A DNA stretch of 64,000 bases from Prochlorococcus sp. AG-436-C14 (GTDB lineage Bacteria; Cyanobacteriota; Cyanobacteriia; PCC-6307; Cyanobiaceae), in the NCBI GenBank assembly GCA_003209755.1, contig QCPD01000003.1, positions 62,001 through 126,000 on the forward strand, written 5' to 3'. Position 1 is the first letter of the stretch, and every line of letters begins with the position of its first letter. This document shows positions 9,361 to 20,117 of the stretch, one piece after another. A program made the position numbers and the translations under genes. The notes under the pieces are model-generated. The model saw only the letters and a program-made list of their open reading frames with translations. It was not told where the DNA came from and made no database searches.

Positions 9361-10181
9361 ATAAAAAGCTCAGTTTTTCGATGTTTTAGGCTGGGCATTT
9401 GGCCTCTAATCCTCTCAACTCTCTCTTTGTCAGCAGGAGCGATTGCGGCTCCTTGAACAACCCCTGCATCTGCCAGAACTGTCCCCCATGGATCAATAAC
9501 CATCGCATGTCCATGACTTTGTCTTCTGCCATAGTGGCGACCAGTTTGGGCTGGTGCAACAACATAAGCTGTATTTTCAATTGCTCTTGCTTGAAGCAAG
9601 ACTTGCCAATGATCCTTTCCAGTAAAGGCAGTAAAAGCAGCTGGAATCATTAATAAATCTGCACCTTTATTGACCAAATCCCTATAAAGTTCAGGGAATC
9701 TGACGTCGTAACAGATAGACAATCCGATTTTGCAGAGACCTGGAACATCAACAACAGGTGGGGCTTCACTACCCGAAACAATTGTTTCAGATTCTCTGTA
9801 TTTATTACCTTCAGGGAGATCAACATCGAAAAGATGGATTTTGTCATATCTCGCTAGAGATTGACCGTCCTTCCCAAACAACTCTGCTCTATTTAAGGTT
9901 CTTACTCCATCTCCAGCAGGAACAGGGAATCCACCTCCAAGCAAAACGACTTGATATCTCCTTGCCATTGTTACTAAAAAACTATTGCATTTTTCAAAAA
10001 TTGAAGATGCGATTTTTAATTTTTTCTGATCTTCACCCAAAAAGGCAAAGTTTTCAGGAAGTCCAACAAGATCAGCTCCACGCTTTGCAGCTAACTCAAT
10101 TTGTTCTTCAGCAGCATTGAGATTTGCCTCTATGTCTGAGGTACTTGTAAGCTGTAAGGCCGCAGCCAAAAAATCTGTCAC
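9357..10181 (-). CDS. Carbon-nitrogen hydrolase (nitrilase superfamily, Nit-like)
   Basis: A 274-residue member of the nitrilase superfamily with the complete catalytic triad: E43 (LPENFAF), K114 (YDKIHLFDVD) and C157 (GLSICYDVRFPELYR). The layout and the KIHLFDVDLP segment fit the Nit1/Nit2-like branch, which includes amidases that repair deaminated glutathione and related omega-amides; the exact substrate is an inference. The protein is cytoplasmic by lack of a signal. The start is GTG at 10181. It lies between comB (27 bases away) and the amidase gene (four-base overlap). Confidence 0.9.
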   Translation of the reverse strand: MTDFLAAALQLTSTSDIEANLNAAEEQIELAAKRGADLVGLPENFAFLGEDQKKLKIASSIFEKCNSFLVTMARRYQVVLLGGGFPVPAGDGVRTLNRAELFGKDGQSLARYDKIHLFDVDLPEGNKYRESETIVSGSEAPPVVDVPGLCKIGLSICYDVRFPELYRDLVNKGADLLMIPAAFTAFTGKDHWQVLLQARAIENTAYVVAPAQTGRHYGRRQSHGHAMVIDPWGTVLADAGVVQGAAIAPADKERVERIRGQMPSLKHRKTELFI

Positions 10182-10208
10182 TGAGTTAAAAAGAAAATAA
10201 TTTAAAAG

Positions 10209-10937
10209 TTAGCTTGAGCGAAGTACGCCCATCTCAATCTGTTTTGGAATAACAGAAAGGTTGTCCAAAGAAGCGCAACAAGCAAAATCATCATCATGAT
10301 TTCCTATTCCGGCAAGTCTTTGTCCATGACTTGCAATACGTAAACATCCTTCAACATCATTCTCCCAATTTTTCCATAGTGCTATGGAGGCCATTAATTC
10401 ATCATTTAATATCTGAACCGACTCTAATTGATCCATTAAAAGAGAGGCTAAAGCACCAGCAGCTAAAGAATCTTCTAAAGAATAGGAACCTTCCCACCCA
10501 CTACCAACAATCCAAACTTCTTTGGGATTATCACTTTTCAATCTATCAGCAATAGCTTTTCTATTTGGGAGTGCCATTGTGTATAAACTTTTGGATTCTC
10601 TAACACGATGTAGTGACCTTGTTCCATTTGTAGTACTCATAAAAACTCTTTTCCCTTTTACTCTCTCAGTTGAGACTCCTAATGGAGAATTTCCCAAGTC
10701 AAATCCATCTAATTTTTTTCCACCTCTCTCTCCCACTAGTATTTTTTCTTTAGAGTCAAAATTCTTTGCCTGGTTTTTAAGTTCATCAACATCTGCAAAC
10801 ACTTGCACTGAATCAGCTCCATTTTTCAAAGCCCAAGCAATAGTTGTTGTAGCTCTCAGAACATCAATCACTACTGATGATTCAGGAATAATTCCATCAG
10901 GAACATCTGCCGCTACATAAAAATAAGAAAGTTTCAT
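10209..10937 (-). CDS. comB: ComB-family phosphatase (2-phosphosulfolactate phosphatase homologue)
   Basis: The sequence matches the ComB family, magnesium-dependent phosphatases first known for turning 2-phosphosulfolactate into sulfolactate in coenzyme M synthesis. Visible family segments are [16 protein letters not shown] near the N-terminus, [19 protein letters not shown], and [13 protein letters not shown]. Cyanobacteria do not make coenzyme M, so the true role may be sulfolactate formation or an unrelated phosphate ester. I take the ATG at 10937 (242 residues); a GTG two codons upstream at 10943 is also in frame. It heads the minus-strand run that continues into the nitrilase, amidase and murI. 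Confidence 0.88.
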   Translation of the reverse strand: MKLSYFYVAADVPDGIIPESSVVIDVLRATTTIAWALKNGADSVQVFADVDELKNQAKNFDSKEKILVGERGGKKLDGFDLGNSPLGVSTERVKGKRVFMSTTNGTRSLHRVRESKSLYTMALPNRKAIADRLKSDNPKEVWIVGSGWEGSYSLEDSLAAGALASLLMDQLESVQILNDELMASIALWKNWENDVEGCLRIASHGQRLAGIGNHDDDFACCASLDNLSVIPKQIEMGVLRSS

Positions 10938-11001
10938 TTCCACAAAGGCTGATAACTTGCGTCACAGTAACTAGATAAATAGGTTAATCGTGCAGACCTT
11001 C

Positions 11002-12567
11002 ATGAAATTATTTCGTCAAGAACCTCTTACACGGGACATTAGAGATTTTCTTACTCTTTTAGAAAAGAAAGGGCAATTGAAGAGAATAAGCAGTCTAGTT
11101 GATAGTGACTTAGAAATTGCAGCAATAAGTGACCGAGTCCTTGGAATGGGAGGCCCTGCTCTACTTTTTGAAAATGTAAAAGGATCATCAATGCCTGTTG
11201 CAGTGAATTTACTCGGGACGATGGAACGTGTTGTTTGGAGTATGGGTTTAAAGAAACAAGAAGAATTGGAAGATTTAGGGCGAAAATTAGCTCTTCTTCA
11301 GCAACCACGACCTCCGAAAGGACTTAAAGATACAAAAGCTTTTGCATCAGTTGCTTGGGATCTACTTAAAGCACGTCCTGATATTGATCTATTACCACCA
11401 TGTCATCAAAAAGTAATTGGTGAAAAAGATTTGGATCTAAATCATTTACCACTTTTACGTCCCTGGCCAGAGGATGCTGGAGGTGCCATCACTTTGGGTT
11501 TAGTAATAACGAAAGATCCTGAAACAGGCGTGCCAAATGTTGGTGTATACAGACTCCAAAGACAATCTGCTAAGAGCATGACAGTACATTGGTTAAGTGT
11601 CAGAGGAGGAGCCAGGCATCTTCGCAAAGCAGTTGCCATGAATAAAAAGTTAGAAGTTGCTGTCGCTATTGGTGTGCATCCTCTTCTTGTCATGGCTGCA
11701 GCAACTCCTATTCCAGTACAGCTCAGCGAATGGCTTTTTGCAGGCTTATATGCAGGAGAGGGTGTTCGATTAACCAGATGCAAAACCATCGATCTTCAGG
11801 TGCCTAGTCACAGTGAAATAGTTCTGGAAGGAGCTATCTCTCCTGGGGAAGAGATGATCGATGGTCCTTTTGGTGACCATATGGGTTTCTATGGGGGAGC
11901 TGAGTCCTCACCTTTGATTAGATTCCATTGCATGACTCAAAGAAAAAAACCAATATTTTTAACAACGTTTAGCGGTAGACCTCCAAAAGAAGAGGCCATG
12001 CTGGCAATAGCATTAAATCGAATTTATACACCAATACTTAAACAACAAATACCAGAAATAATTGATTTTTTCCTGCCAATGGAAGCTTTGAGTTATAAGT
12101 TAGCAGTTATATCTATTGATAAAGCATATCCAGGTCAAGCGAAAAGAGCTGCGATGGCTTTTTGGAGTGCTTTACCACAATTTACGTATACAAAATTTGT
12201 CGTCGTCGTCGACTCCACCATTAATGTAAGAGATCCTAGACAGGTAGTTTGGGTTTTATCTAGTCAAGTTGACCCTCAAAGAGATTTATTTATATTGGAA
12301 AATACTCCTTTTGATACCCTTGACTTCGCTAGTGAAAATATAGGTTTAGGAGGGAGATTGGCTATAGATGCAACAACAAAGATTGGTCCAGAGAAAAATC
12401 ATGATTGGGGTAAGCCATTAACAAGACCTAAGGAACTTGAAGACAAAGTAGATGAAAGATGGGCAGAACTAGGGTTATCGAATCTAGAAAACAAGCAACC
12501 AAATCCAGAATTATTTGGTTATGTTATGGATGAACTTATGCGTCAAAAACAAATAAACAATTCATAA
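11002..12567 (+). CDS. ubiD: UbiD-family prenylated-FMN-dependent decarboxylase
   Basis: A UbiD-type decarboxylase. In cyanobacteria this family is thought to remove the carboxyl group of a prenylated 4-hydroxybenzoate on the way to plastoquinone. The N-terminal TRDIRDFLTLLEKKGQLKRI is characteristic, followed by GGAITLGLVITKDPETG and the active-site region EMIDGPFGDHMGFYGG, then FSGRPPKEEAML. I choose the ATG at 11002 (521 residues); a GTG four codons upstream at 10990 is also possible and no clear ribosome site favours either. It faces divergently from comB across a short gap that must contain both promoters. aroA follows. Confidence 0.93.
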   Translation: MKLFRQEPLTRDIRDFLTLLEKKGQLKRISSLVDSDLEIAAISDRVLGMGGPALLFENVKGSSMPVAVNLLGTMERVVWSMGLKKQEELEDLGRKLALLQQPRPPKGLKDTKAFASVAWDLLKARPDIDLLPPCHQKVIGEKDLDLNHLPLLRPWPEDAGGAITLGLVITKDPETGVPNVGVYRLQRQSAKSMTVHWLSVRGGARHLRKAVAMNKKLEVAVAIGVHPLLVMAAATPIPVQLSEWLFAGLYAGEGVRLTRCKTIDLQVPSHSEIVLEGAISPGEEMIDGPFGDHMGFYGGAESSPLIRFHCMTQRKKPIFLTTFSGRPPKEEAMLAIALNRIYTPILKQQIPEIIDFFLPMEALSYKLAVISIDKAYPGQAKRAAMAFWSALPQFTYTKFVVVVDSTINVRDPRQVVWVLSSQVDPQRDLFILENTPFDTLDFASENIGLGGRLAIDATTKIGPEKNHDWGKPLTRPKELEDKVDERWAELGLSNLENKQPNPELFGYVMDELMRQKQINNS

Positions 12568-12611
12568 ATCAGAAATAAAGCTTATCGATAAATAAAATAT
12601 ATAAAAATATA

Positions 12612-13955
12612 TTGTTTTCATTGAAAGTTCCCAATAAAGATCAGTCTTTAAGAGACCTTCAAAAAGGAGGGGAGCTCTGTGGAATAGTGAAAGTACCGGG
12701 AGACAAATCAATCTCCCACCGCGCACTACTTTTTGGGGCTATCGCTAAGGGGAAAACAATAATTGAGGGTCTTTTACCTGCTGAAGATCCATTAAGTACT
12801 GCTGAATGCCTTAGATCAATGGGCGTAAAGATTAGTCCAATTAAAAAAGGAGACATTGTTGAAATTGAAGGCGTTGGATTAAAAGGCCTCCAAGAGCCTG
12901 AAGATATTTTGAACTGCGGAAATTCAGGAACAACTATGAGATTGATAATGGGATTATTGGCCGGTCAAGAAGATCGTCATTTCATCCTTACAGGAGATAA
13001 ATCACTGCGAAACAGGCCAATGAAAAGAGTAGGACAGCCGTTAAAAATGATGGGGGCTAAAGTTTCTGGAAGATGTGGTGGAGACTTAGCTCCTCTATCG
13101 ATTATTGGGAACAAATTAAGAGGTGCCGTAATTGGTACTCCAGTAGCAAGTGCTCAGATAAAATCTGCAATACTACTAGCTGCTCTTAATGCAGAGGGCT
13201 CAACGACTGTTATCGAGCCTGCTAGATCAAGAGATCATAGCGAGAGAATGTTAAAAGCCTTCGGGGCTAATCTAGAAGTCGGTGGTGAAATGGGTAGACA
13301 TATAACTGTATCCCCGGGCAAAGAGCTAAAAGGTCAATCAATTATTGTTCCAGGTGATATTAGTTCCGCTGCATTTTGGCTCGTTGCAGCTAGCATCATA
13401 CCAGGGTCAGAATTGGTTGTAGAAAATGTCGGTTTAAATCCAACAAGGACTGGAATCCTTGACGTATTAGAAGTAATGGAAGCAAATATAAACGTAATAA
13501 ACAAAAGAGATGTGGCCGGTGAACCTGTCGGTGACATTGAAGTTTTCTACAACGAAAGATTGAAACCATTTAAAATTGATGGTGAGATAATGCCTCGGCT
13601 TGTAGACGAAATACCTATATTATCTGTAGCGGCATGTTTCTGTAATGGTATCAGTCAAATAAAAGGAGCAAGTGAATTGAGAGTCAAAGAAACTGATCGA
13701 TTAGCTGTAATGGCCAGGCAATTAAAAAGGATGGGAGCCAAAGTAGATGAACATCAAGATGGTCTAACTATCTATGGAGGAAATATTTTAAAAGGATGCG
13801 AGCTTGATAGCGAAGATGATCACCGTATAGCAATGAGTTTAGCTATTGCATCAATAATGGCTAATTCTAATTCGACATTACGACGTAGCGAAGCTGCAGC
13901 AATCTCATATCCTGATTTCTGGAGTGATCTTATGAGACTTCAACAAAAAAATTAG
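12612..13955 (+). CDS. aroA: 3-phosphoshikimate 1-carboxyvinyltransferase (EPSP synthase)
   Basis: Sixth step of the shikimate pathway, joining phosphoenolpyruvate to shikimate-3-phosphate for aromatic amino acids, quinones and folate. The 447-residue protein has [15 protein letters not shown] at 29-43 (K32 and R38 contact substrates), [11 protein letters not shown] near 102, and [13 protein letters not shown] and [14 protein letters not shown] further on. All are family hallmarks. No ATG exists before the essential KSISHR block, so translation must begin at TTG 12612 or TTG 12621; no Shine-Dalgarno is visible. The gap before it contains the palindrome TTATCGATAA at 12582-12591, of unknown meaning. 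Confidence 0.96.
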   Translation: MFSLKVPNKDQSLRDLQKGGELCGIVKVPGDKSISHRALLFGAIAKGKTIIEGLLPAEDPLSTAECLRSMGVKISPIKKGDIVEIEGVGLKGLQEPEDILNCGNSGTTMRLIMGLLAGQEDRHFILTGDKSLRNRPMKRVGQPLKMMGAKVSGRCGGDLAPLSIIGNKLRGAVIGTPVASAQIKSAILLAALNAEGSTTVIEPARSRDHSERMLKAFGANLEVGGEMGRHITVSPGKELKGQSIIVPGDISSAAFWLVAASIIPGSELVVENVGLNPTRTGILDVLEVMEANINVINKRDVAGEPVGDIEVFYNERLKPFKIDGEIMPRLVDEIPILSVAACFCNGISQIKGASELRVKETDRLAVMARQLKRMGAKVDEHQDGLTIYGGNILKGCELDSEDDHRIAMSLAIASIMANSNSTLRRSEAAAISYPDFWSDLMRLQQKN

Positions 13956-13967
13956 CTTTTCTTAGTA

Positions 13968-14864
13968 TTGGATGATTTAAAAAAACATACGACAAAAGAT
14001 GGAAGTTTAAGTCTCTATAGCTTGTGCTATGAAGAAGGATTCCATGATAAGGACGGAGCACTTAGGGAATCAACTACTAAATATCTCTTACCTGCTCAAT
14101 TAGAACAATTTTCTAACACTGAAAAAATAACTATTTTAGATGTTTGCATGGGATTGGGGTATAACACAGGATGTATTCTCGAAAAGTTAATTCAAAGCAA
14201 TATAAAAATTGAATGGCATGGGCTTGAGATTGATCAAAGGCCTCTTAAGATTGCTATTAATGAAAAAACATTTCAGAGAATTTGGTCTCCAAAAGTATTG
14301 CATTTTTTTAATTGCTTAAACAAATCAGGAAAATGGGCTGAAGGTTTTAATGAAGGAACTATTCACTGGGGAGATGCAAGACAAAAAATATACGAAATAC
14401 AAGATTCTCTCAGTTTTGATTTAATTCTTCTTGATCCTTTCTCTCCACAAAAGTGTCCAGAGCTATGGAGCGAAGAATTCATCTATTTATTAACCAAAAG
14501 ACTGTCTTTCGAAGGCCGCTTGATTACATATTCAACTGCCGCCTCAATCAGAGCGAGTTTTAAAAGAGCTGGTTTAAAGATCTATTCAATAGTTCCGTCA
14601 ATAGATGACCCAAACAAATGGAGTGCAGGGACAGTCGCTATGAAGAGGGAAATAGAGCGACCTTTCATTTCAAATAATTGTCAGTTTAAAAACTTAAGTA
14701 CCAGAGAAGCAGAACACCTTACTACGCGTTCATCTATTCCTTACAGGGATCCAACAGGGAAAGGAAACTCTAAAGAAATTATTTCAACAAGAAAATCAGA
14801 GCAATCTAAAAGTCAATTAATAAACACTTCAGAATGGAGAAAGCGATGGAATACTGCGCAATAG
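13968..14864 (+). CDS. SAM-dependent methyltransferase, MnmC/MnmD-like tRNA-modification family
   Basis: The 298-residue protein resembles the methyltransferase half of MnmC (stand-alone MnmD). That enzyme methylates the aminomethyl group on the wobble uridine of certain tRNAs. Signs are [20 protein letters not shown], the SAM-binding motif [13 protein letters not shown] near residue 49, the acidic loop [10 protein letters not shown], and [19 protein letters not shown], which matches the DxFSPxKxPELW signature. No FAD-dependent oxidase half is attached. Translation starts at a TTG (13968), 12 bases after the aroA stop, so the two are probably co-transcribed. The C-terminal 60 residues are basic and variable. 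Confidence 0.82.
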   Translation: MDDLKKHTTKDGSLSLYSLCYEEGFHDKDGALRESTTKYLLPAQLEQFSNTEKITILDVCMGLGYNTGCILEKLIQSNIKIEWHGLEIDQRPLKIAINEKTFQRIWSPKVLHFFNCLNKSGKWAEGFNEGTIHWGDARQKIYEIQDSLSFDLILLDPFSPQKCPELWSEEFIYLLTKRLSFEGRLITYSTAASIRASFKRAGLKIYSIVPSIDDPNKWSAGTVAMKREIERPFISNNCQFKNLSTREAEHLTTRSSIPYRDPTGKGNSKEIISTRKSEQSKSQLINTSEWRKRWNTAQ

Positions 14865-14901
14865 CAATAAAGCAATTAGATTTCATCAAAAAAGTAATCT
14901 A

Positions 14902-16242
14902 ATGCTTGCTATCGCAATTTTAGCGGCTGGGAAAGGAACACGAATGAAAAGTAAACTGCCTAAGGTTCTCCACTCTTTGGCAGGGAAATCACTTATTGAA
15001 AGGGTTTTGTCTTGTACTCAAGGGCTCAAGCCAAACCGTAGATTAATAGTTGTAGGACATCAAGCTAATTTATTAGAGAAATCTCTGCAAAATCATCAAG
15101 ACTTAGATTTTGTTCTTCAGCAACCTCAAAATGGAACAGGACATGCGATCCAGCAATTAAGTCCTAAATTAAAAGGATTTAAAGGAGAACTTTTAGTATT
15201 AAATGGAGATGTACCACTTCTAAAAGAGGAAACTCTAAGTTCACTTTTAAAATTTCATAAAGAATCCAACGCGAGTGTAACTTTTTTATCTGCAACTTTA
15301 GACTCTCCAGCAGGATATGGGCGAGTATTTACAGATGAGTCGGGACTAGTAAAAAAAATCATCGAAGAGAGAGATTGCACTAATGAACAGCGAAAAAACA
15401 AATTAATAAATGCAGGTATATATTGTTTCAATTGGCCACAACTATCAGTTGTTTTAAACTTATTATCTAACCAAAATAGTCAAAATGAAATTTATTTAAC
15501 AGATACTATAAGTTTACTCAAAAAAGCATTGCATTTTGAGGTAGATAATCCATTTGAGATTAAAGGCATTAATGATAGAGTTCAACTATCTGAATGCGAA
15601 CATTACATTCAAGAAGAGCTTAAATCCTTATGGATGAGCAAGGGAGTTTCTTTTATTGATCCTATTAGTTGCTCTCTAAGTGAGGACTCAAACTTTGGTA
15701 CAGACGTAATTATTGAGCCACAAACTCATCTTCGCGGTAAATGCAGTATTGGTAATGGATGTCATCTAGGGCCAGGTAGTGTCATAACAAATTCAACTCT
15801 TGCAGAAAATGTATTAGCCATTCATTCATTCATCAATGAGGCAACGATTGGAAATAATACATCAATTGGTCCCTTCGCCCATATAAGACCTGAATCAAAC
15901 ATAAGACAAAATTCTAAAATAGGGAACTTTGTAGAAATAAAAAAAAGTTGTATTGGTGAAGGAACAAAAATCAATCATTTAAGCTATGTAGGTGATTCAG
16001 CTCTAGGAAAAAATATTAATATTGGAGCAGGTACTATCACAGCTAATTTTGATGGTAAAAATAAACATAGAACAATGATTGATGATTATTCAAAAACCGG
16101 TGCGAATTCAGTACTTGTTGCGCCCATCAAGATTGGGGCACATGTAACCATTGGTGCAGGCTCAACAATAAGTAAAGATATTCCTGATAAAAGTTTAGTA
16201 GTTGAAAGATCAAAAACAATTATTAGAACTAAGGCTGATTAA
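14902..16242 (+). CDS. glmU: Bifunctional N-acetylglucosamine-1-phosphate uridyltransferase / glucosamine-1-phosphate acetyltransferase
   Basis: Makes UDP-N-acetylglucosamine for peptidoglycan and lipopolysaccharide. The N-terminal nucleotidyltransferase shows [18 protein letters not shown] at 7-24, [10 protein letters not shown] and LNGDVPLL. The C-terminal half, from about residue 260, is a left-handed beta helix made of hexapeptide repeats (for example [42 protein letters not shown]) ending in [13 protein letters not shown]. The acetyltransferase histidine lies in the FAHIRPES segment. Length 446 is normal. Its stop is 14 bases from that of the convergent murF gene, with no terminator-like hairpin between. 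Confidence 0.97.
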   Translation: MLAIAILAAGKGTRMKSKLPKVLHSLAGKSLIERVLSCTQGLKPNRRLIVVGHQANLLEKSLQNHQDLDFVLQQPQNGTGHAIQQLSPKLKGFKGELLVLNGDVPLLKEETLSSLLKFHKESNASVTFLSATLDSPAGYGRVFTDESGLVKKIIEERDCTNEQRKNKLINAGIYCFNWPQLSVVLNLLSNQNSQNEIYLTDTISLLKKALHFEVDNPFEIKGINDRVQLSECEHYIQEELKSLWMSKGVSFIDPISCSLSEDSNFGTDVIIEPQTHLRGKCSIGNGCHLGPGSVITNSTLAENVLAIHSFINEATIGNNTSIGPFAHIRPESNIRQNSKIGNFVEIKKSCIGEGTKINHLSYVGDSALGKNINIGAGTITANFDGKNKHRTMIDDYSKTGANSVLVAPIKIGAHVTIGAGSTISKDIPDKSLVVERSKTIIRTKAD

Positions 16243-16256
16243 CTACAACGGCGAGG

Positions 16257-17654
16257 TTATTTCTGTAAATAAGGTAATATTTTTTCTAATTCCAACTTAC
16301 GACTACCTTTAATTAAAATATTGTCTCCAGGAGAAAGCCATGATAATAGTGACATAGCAGCATCTTTTGGGGTACTTACTACATCATGATTTGGTAATTC
16401 TTTGATTGTCTTTTTTATGATATTAGACTCCTCCCCACAAGAGACGAAAACGATACCAGTAAGACCTAATTCAATGGCTTTTTTAAGGATTTTCTGATGA
16501 AGTAAAATACTCTCAGAGCCCAACTCAAGCATCGTACCTAAAACTGCAAAATGTCTGCCAGGCTTGCTTACCAATAACTCTAGAGATGCAATAACGGATT
16601 CAGGAGATGCATTGTAAGTCTCATCTAAAACTAAATATTGTCCACAATCAACCAATCTATTTCTTCCCATTGGCATATTTAATTTTAATTGATCAAGATT
16701 CTTTATTGATAGTCCTAATTCTTTTGCGACAGTTAATGCCAGAAGAAAGTTCATAGCATTATGTCTTCCTTCAAGGGGCAATTTGAATTTTTTTCCATCA
16801 AAAAGAATGAAGTTATTTTGCATGTCAATTTGAGAAATATAATCTGGTTCAATACCTTGAAAAGAAAAATGCCCATTATTACAATCTAACCAATTCAGTG
16901 AAAAACCCTCTATCTCTACTCGAACAATACGTCCTGACCATTTTTCTAACAAAGCTTTTTCTAAGAGGTAGTCACCAAAAGGAATAATCACAACACCATC
17001 AGGTCTTAAGCTTAAAGTGATTTCAGACTTGGCTTTTGCAATATTTTCTCTACTACCAAGAATGCCAATATGAGCTTGTCCCACATTTGTAATTACAGCG
17101 ATATCAGGTTCAGCGACTCGAGAGAGACGAGCAATTTGACCGAAACCACGCATACCCATTTCAAGAACAAATGCAGCATCTGTTCCCGTCCCTCTAAGCA
17201 GAGTTTTTGGAACACCGACATCATTATTTTCATTTCCTCTGCTAGAGACAATTTCACCAAGAGGAGACAATATTGCTCTAATCAATTCTCTTGTAGTTGT
17301 TTTACCAACAGAGCCAGTAACAGCAACTACAGGAAGACTTAAATTTCTTCGATGAAGCAATGCGATCTGTTGATAGGCGTACAGAGTATCTGGAACCACC
17401 CAGTGAGGCAGGTCAGTTGGTACCAAGCCATTATATTTTTCAGAAACTACTGCTGCCTGTATACCAAGATCAAAAGCCATATCCAAGTAATCATGACCAT
17501 CAAATTTATTACCTACCAAAGGGACAAAGAAATCACCCTTGTCAATTGTCCTTGAATCAGTAGATATACGACCAATAGGTAAATTAAGATCTATTTCCTT
17601 TTTATTATCTGGCTTCCCCCACAGTTCAATTAAGTCCTTAAAAGTAATATCCAT
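16257..17654 (-). CDS. murF: UDP-N-acetylmuramoyl-tripeptide--D-alanyl-D-alanine ligase
   Basis: Adds D-Ala-D-Ala to the peptidoglycan precursor in the cytoplasm. The 465-residue Mur ligase has an N-terminal substrate domain with STDSRTIDKGDFFVPLVG near 31-48 and the ATP-binding loop VTGSVGKTTTRE at 112-123. The central domain includes GNENNDVGVP and EMGMRGFGQIARL, and the C-terminal domain contains LDETYNASPESV. Order and length fit the family. It is 43 bases downstream of glgA on the same strand, and whether they share a transcript is not clear. Confidence 0.96.
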   Translation of the reverse strand: MDITFKDLIELWGKPDNKKEIDLNLPIGRISTDSRTIDKGDFFVPLVGNKFDGHDYLDMAFDLGIQAAVVSEKYNGLVPTDLPHWVVPDTLYAYQQIALLHRRNLSLPVVAVTGSVGKTTTRELIRAILSPLGEIVSSRGNENNDVGVPKTLLRGTGTDAAFVLEMGMRGFGQIARLSRVAEPDIAVITNVGQAHIGILGSRENIAKAKSEITLSLRPDGVVIIPFGDYLLEKALLEKWSGRIVRVEIEGFSLNWLDCNNGHFSFQGIEPDYISQIDMQNNFILFDGKKFKLPLEGRHNAMNFLLALTVAKELGLSIKNLDQLKLNMPMGRNRLVDCGQYLVLDETYNASPESVIASLELLVSKPGRHFAVLGTMLELGSESILLHQKILKKAIELGLTGIVFVSCGEESNIIKKTIKELPNHDVVSTPKDAAMSLLSWLSPGDNILIKGSRKLELEKILPYLQK

Positions 17655-17697
17655 ACAAATATTTGAATAGAAGCAAAGTAATCTAAATACTAAAATC

Positions 17698-19161
17698 CTA
17701 TAATTTTATTTTTTTGCCTTTCCTTGAAGGATCTGCTTCTTGGCCGTAAGAAAACTTTTCAACCTCTGCCGCATCAGGAGAAGGTTCCTTAATTCCACAA
17801 ACGTCTTTATACATTAATTCATATTCCTTCGCGGATCTATCCCAACTATATTTATTTGACATTGCTCTTAATTGCAACTCCTTCCAACTTTTTTGATGTC
17901 TATATGCTTCCCAAGAACGAACTAATGCTGTATAAAAGTCAATTGGTTCATACCGATCAAAGCAAAATCCGGAACCTGTTTCATTCATGGGGTTATAAGG
18001 TTCTACTGTATCCACTAAACCGCCTACTTTTCTAACGATCGGAATAGCACCATAACGCATAGCTAATAATTGACTGATACCACATGGCTCAAAGCGACTA
18101 GGCATTAGGAATGCATCAGCGCCTCCATAAATGAGCCTAGATAAAGCATCATCGTAAGTAAGAAAAACAGAAAAACGACCAGGATACTCAATCGCAAGTT
18201 GCCATAAAGATGACTCTAAATAGCGATCACCCGTCCCAAGGACAACGACCTGAGAGTCAGTATAAGAAAGAAGCCTATTGGCTACTTGTAGTAGAAGATC
18301 AATACCTTTTTGGTCAACAAGCCTACCAACCATTCCCATTAAATATTTATCTGAATTCACTTCAAGTCCCATTCTTTCTTGCAGGACTTTTTTATTAATT
18401 GCTCTACCAGAAATATTATCTACACTAAATTTAGCTGGCAATGAATTATCTGTTGCTGGATTCCACTCATCGAGATCAACTCCATTTAATATTCCTCGTA
18501 ATTTCCCAGAAATATAATTTAAAAGTCCCTCTAATTTTTCACCATATTCAGATGTTCGAATTTCCCTTGAATAAGTTGGAGATACTGCATTCACTCTATC
18601 GGCATACAACATTGCTGATGCCATGGTGTGATCACCATGCATATACCAGGGGCACCATGTTATTTGATCAAGCTTCCATCTCCATGGGCCTTGATACTTG
18701 AGATTATGAATAGTAAATACCGTACTGATTTCGGGGTCTTGATGCATCCAAACTGGGATCATTCCAGTATGCCAATCATGACAATGGAGGACTTGTGGTT
18801 TCCATGAGTTCCATGCAAATTCAGAGACTGCACTAGCAAAAAAAGTAAATCTCCAATCTTCGTCTTCTCCTCCGTAAATACGCTCAGAATCAAAACATGG
18901 ATGTCCAACTAAATAAATTGGTAAACCATTAGAGGGATGCCTTGTTTCAAAAACAGCGAAGTCAACACCCATTGTGTTGGCTCGAAAGATAGGTTCAGGA
19001 GCAATATCCATCAACGTCCATAATTTTCCATACCCTGGAATTATTAATCGAACGTCATGTCCAAGTTTTTTAAGCGCAGGAGGTAATGAACCAACAACAT
19101 CACCCATACCTCCAACCTTTATCATTGGAGCGCATTCAGCAGCTGCAAAAAGTATTCGCAT
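17698..19161 (-). CDS. glgA: Glycogen synthase (ADP-glucose type, GT5)
   Basis: Transfers glucose from ADP-glucose to glycogen, the daytime carbon store. The 487-residue protein starts [20 protein letters not shown], whose [13 protein letters not shown] segment binds ADP-glucose. Further signs are [13 protein letters not shown], the Rossmann restart [16 protein letters not shown], and the retaining GT-B signature [18 protein letters not shown] near residue 376. The C-terminal tail is lysine-rich. Together with glgB at 47067-49334 it supplies two of the three core glycogen steps inside this window. Confidence 0.96.
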   Translation of the reverse strand: MRILFAAAECAPMIKVGGMGDVVGSLPPALKKLGHDVRLIIPGYGKLWTLMDIAPEPIFRANTMGVDFAVFETRHPSNGLPIYLVGHPCFDSERIYGGEDEDWRFTFFASAVSEFAWNSWKPQVLHCHDWHTGMIPVWMHQDPEISTVFTIHNLKYQGPWRWKLDQITWCPWYMHGDHTMASAMLYADRVNAVSPTYSREIRTSEYGEKLEGLLNYISGKLRGILNGVDLDEWNPATDNSLPAKFSVDNISGRAINKKVLQERMGLEVNSDKYLMGMVGRLVDQKGIDLLLQVANRLLSYTDSQVVVLGTGDRYLESSLWQLAIEYPGRFSVFLTYDDALSRLIYGGADAFLMPSRFEPCGISQLLAMRYGAIPIVRKVGGLVDTVEPYNPMNETGSGFCFDRYEPIDFYTALVRSWEAYRHQKSWKELQLRAMSNKYSWDRSAKEYELMYKDVCGIKEPSPDAAEVEKFSYGQEADPSRKGKKIKL

Positions 19162-19209
19162 TTAATTCATGAAAAAGAAAGATTTATTTTTTGGATAAAC
19201 CAAATAAAA

Positions 19210-20103
19210 TCATGGAAGCCATTTTGATTCGGAGAAATCAGGATCCCTCCTCTCCATGAAAGCATTTCTTCCCTCCTTTGACTCATCAGTCGTATAAAAA
19301 AGATGTGTTGCCTGGCCAGCAAGCTCTTGGATACCTGCTAATCCATCTGTATCAGCATTAAAAGAAAATTTCAAACACTTTATAGCGGTTGGACTGTATT
19401 GAAGTATTTCCCTCGCCCATTTAACACCTTCTGACTCGAGTAAATTAATTGGTGAGATGGCATTTATTAGCCCCATATCCAATGCTTCCTTCGCTCCATA
19501 TTTCCTGCATAGGAACCAAATTTCTCTAGCCTTTTTTTGACCTACAACCCTTGCTAAATAACTGGAACCAAACCCAGCATCAAAGCTCCCAACTTTAGGC
19601 CCTGTTTGTCCGAACATTGCATTATCTGCAGCCAAGCTCAGATCACAAATTAAATGTAAAACATGTCCTCCTCCTATAGCAAAACCAGGGACAAGTGCAA
19701 TAACTACTTTAGGAAGACTCCTAATTATACGTTGCAAATCAAGAACATTTAAACGCGGGATTCCATCATCTCCAAGGTATCCTCCACTTCCACGTATAGC
19801 CTGATCTCCGCCAGAACAAAAAGCGAACTTTCCATCTTTGGAGGGTCCTACACCTGTAAATAAAACGACTCCGATTTTTGGATCTTCTCTTATTCTAATA
19901 AATGCATCACAAAGTTCTGAAATTGTTTGAGGTCGAAAAGCATTTCTTTTCTCAGGACGATTTATCGCAACACGAGCAATTCCTTCAGGACTTTTATCAA
20001 GTAAGATATCTTTATATTCTCCAACAGAAACCCATGAGGTAATAATTTCACCCGGGAGAACTCTTCTAGACATATTGTTAGGAGTAGTAGGTTTTAAAGT
20101 CAT
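19210..20103 (-). CDS. menB: 1,4-dihydroxy-2-naphthoyl-CoA synthase
   Basis: Closes the naphthalene ring of phylloquinone, the electron carrier of photosystem I. The 297-residue crotonase-fold protein has [15 protein letters not shown] (oxyanion hole and bicarbonate or carboxylate site), [40 protein letters not shown] and a C-terminal [22 protein letters not shown]. All are typical MenB segments. It starts 14 bases after the end of menD on the same strand, so a menD-menB unit is likely, joining consecutive parts of one pathway. Confidence 0.96.
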   Translation of the reverse strand: MTLKPTTPNNMSRRVLPGEIITSWVSVGEYKDILLDKSPEGIARVAINRPEKRNAFRPQTISELCDAFIRIREDPKIGVVLFTGVGPSKDGKFAFCSGGDQAIRGSGGYLGDDGIPRLNVLDLQRIIRSLPKVVIALVPGFAIGGGHVLHLICDLSLAADNAMFGQTGPKVGSFDAGFGSSYLARVVGQKKAREIWFLCRKYGAKEALDMGLINAISPINLLESEGVKWAREILQYSPTAIKCLKFSFNADTDGLAGIQELAGQATHLFYTTDESKEGRNAFMERRDPDFSESKWLP

Positions 20104-20117
20104 TTTTTTAATTAAAT

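Noticed and set aside
12582..12591. Palindrome TTATCGATAA before aroA
   Set aside because: Ten bases only, no T run, common by chance; recorded in the aroA entry but not called as an operator.
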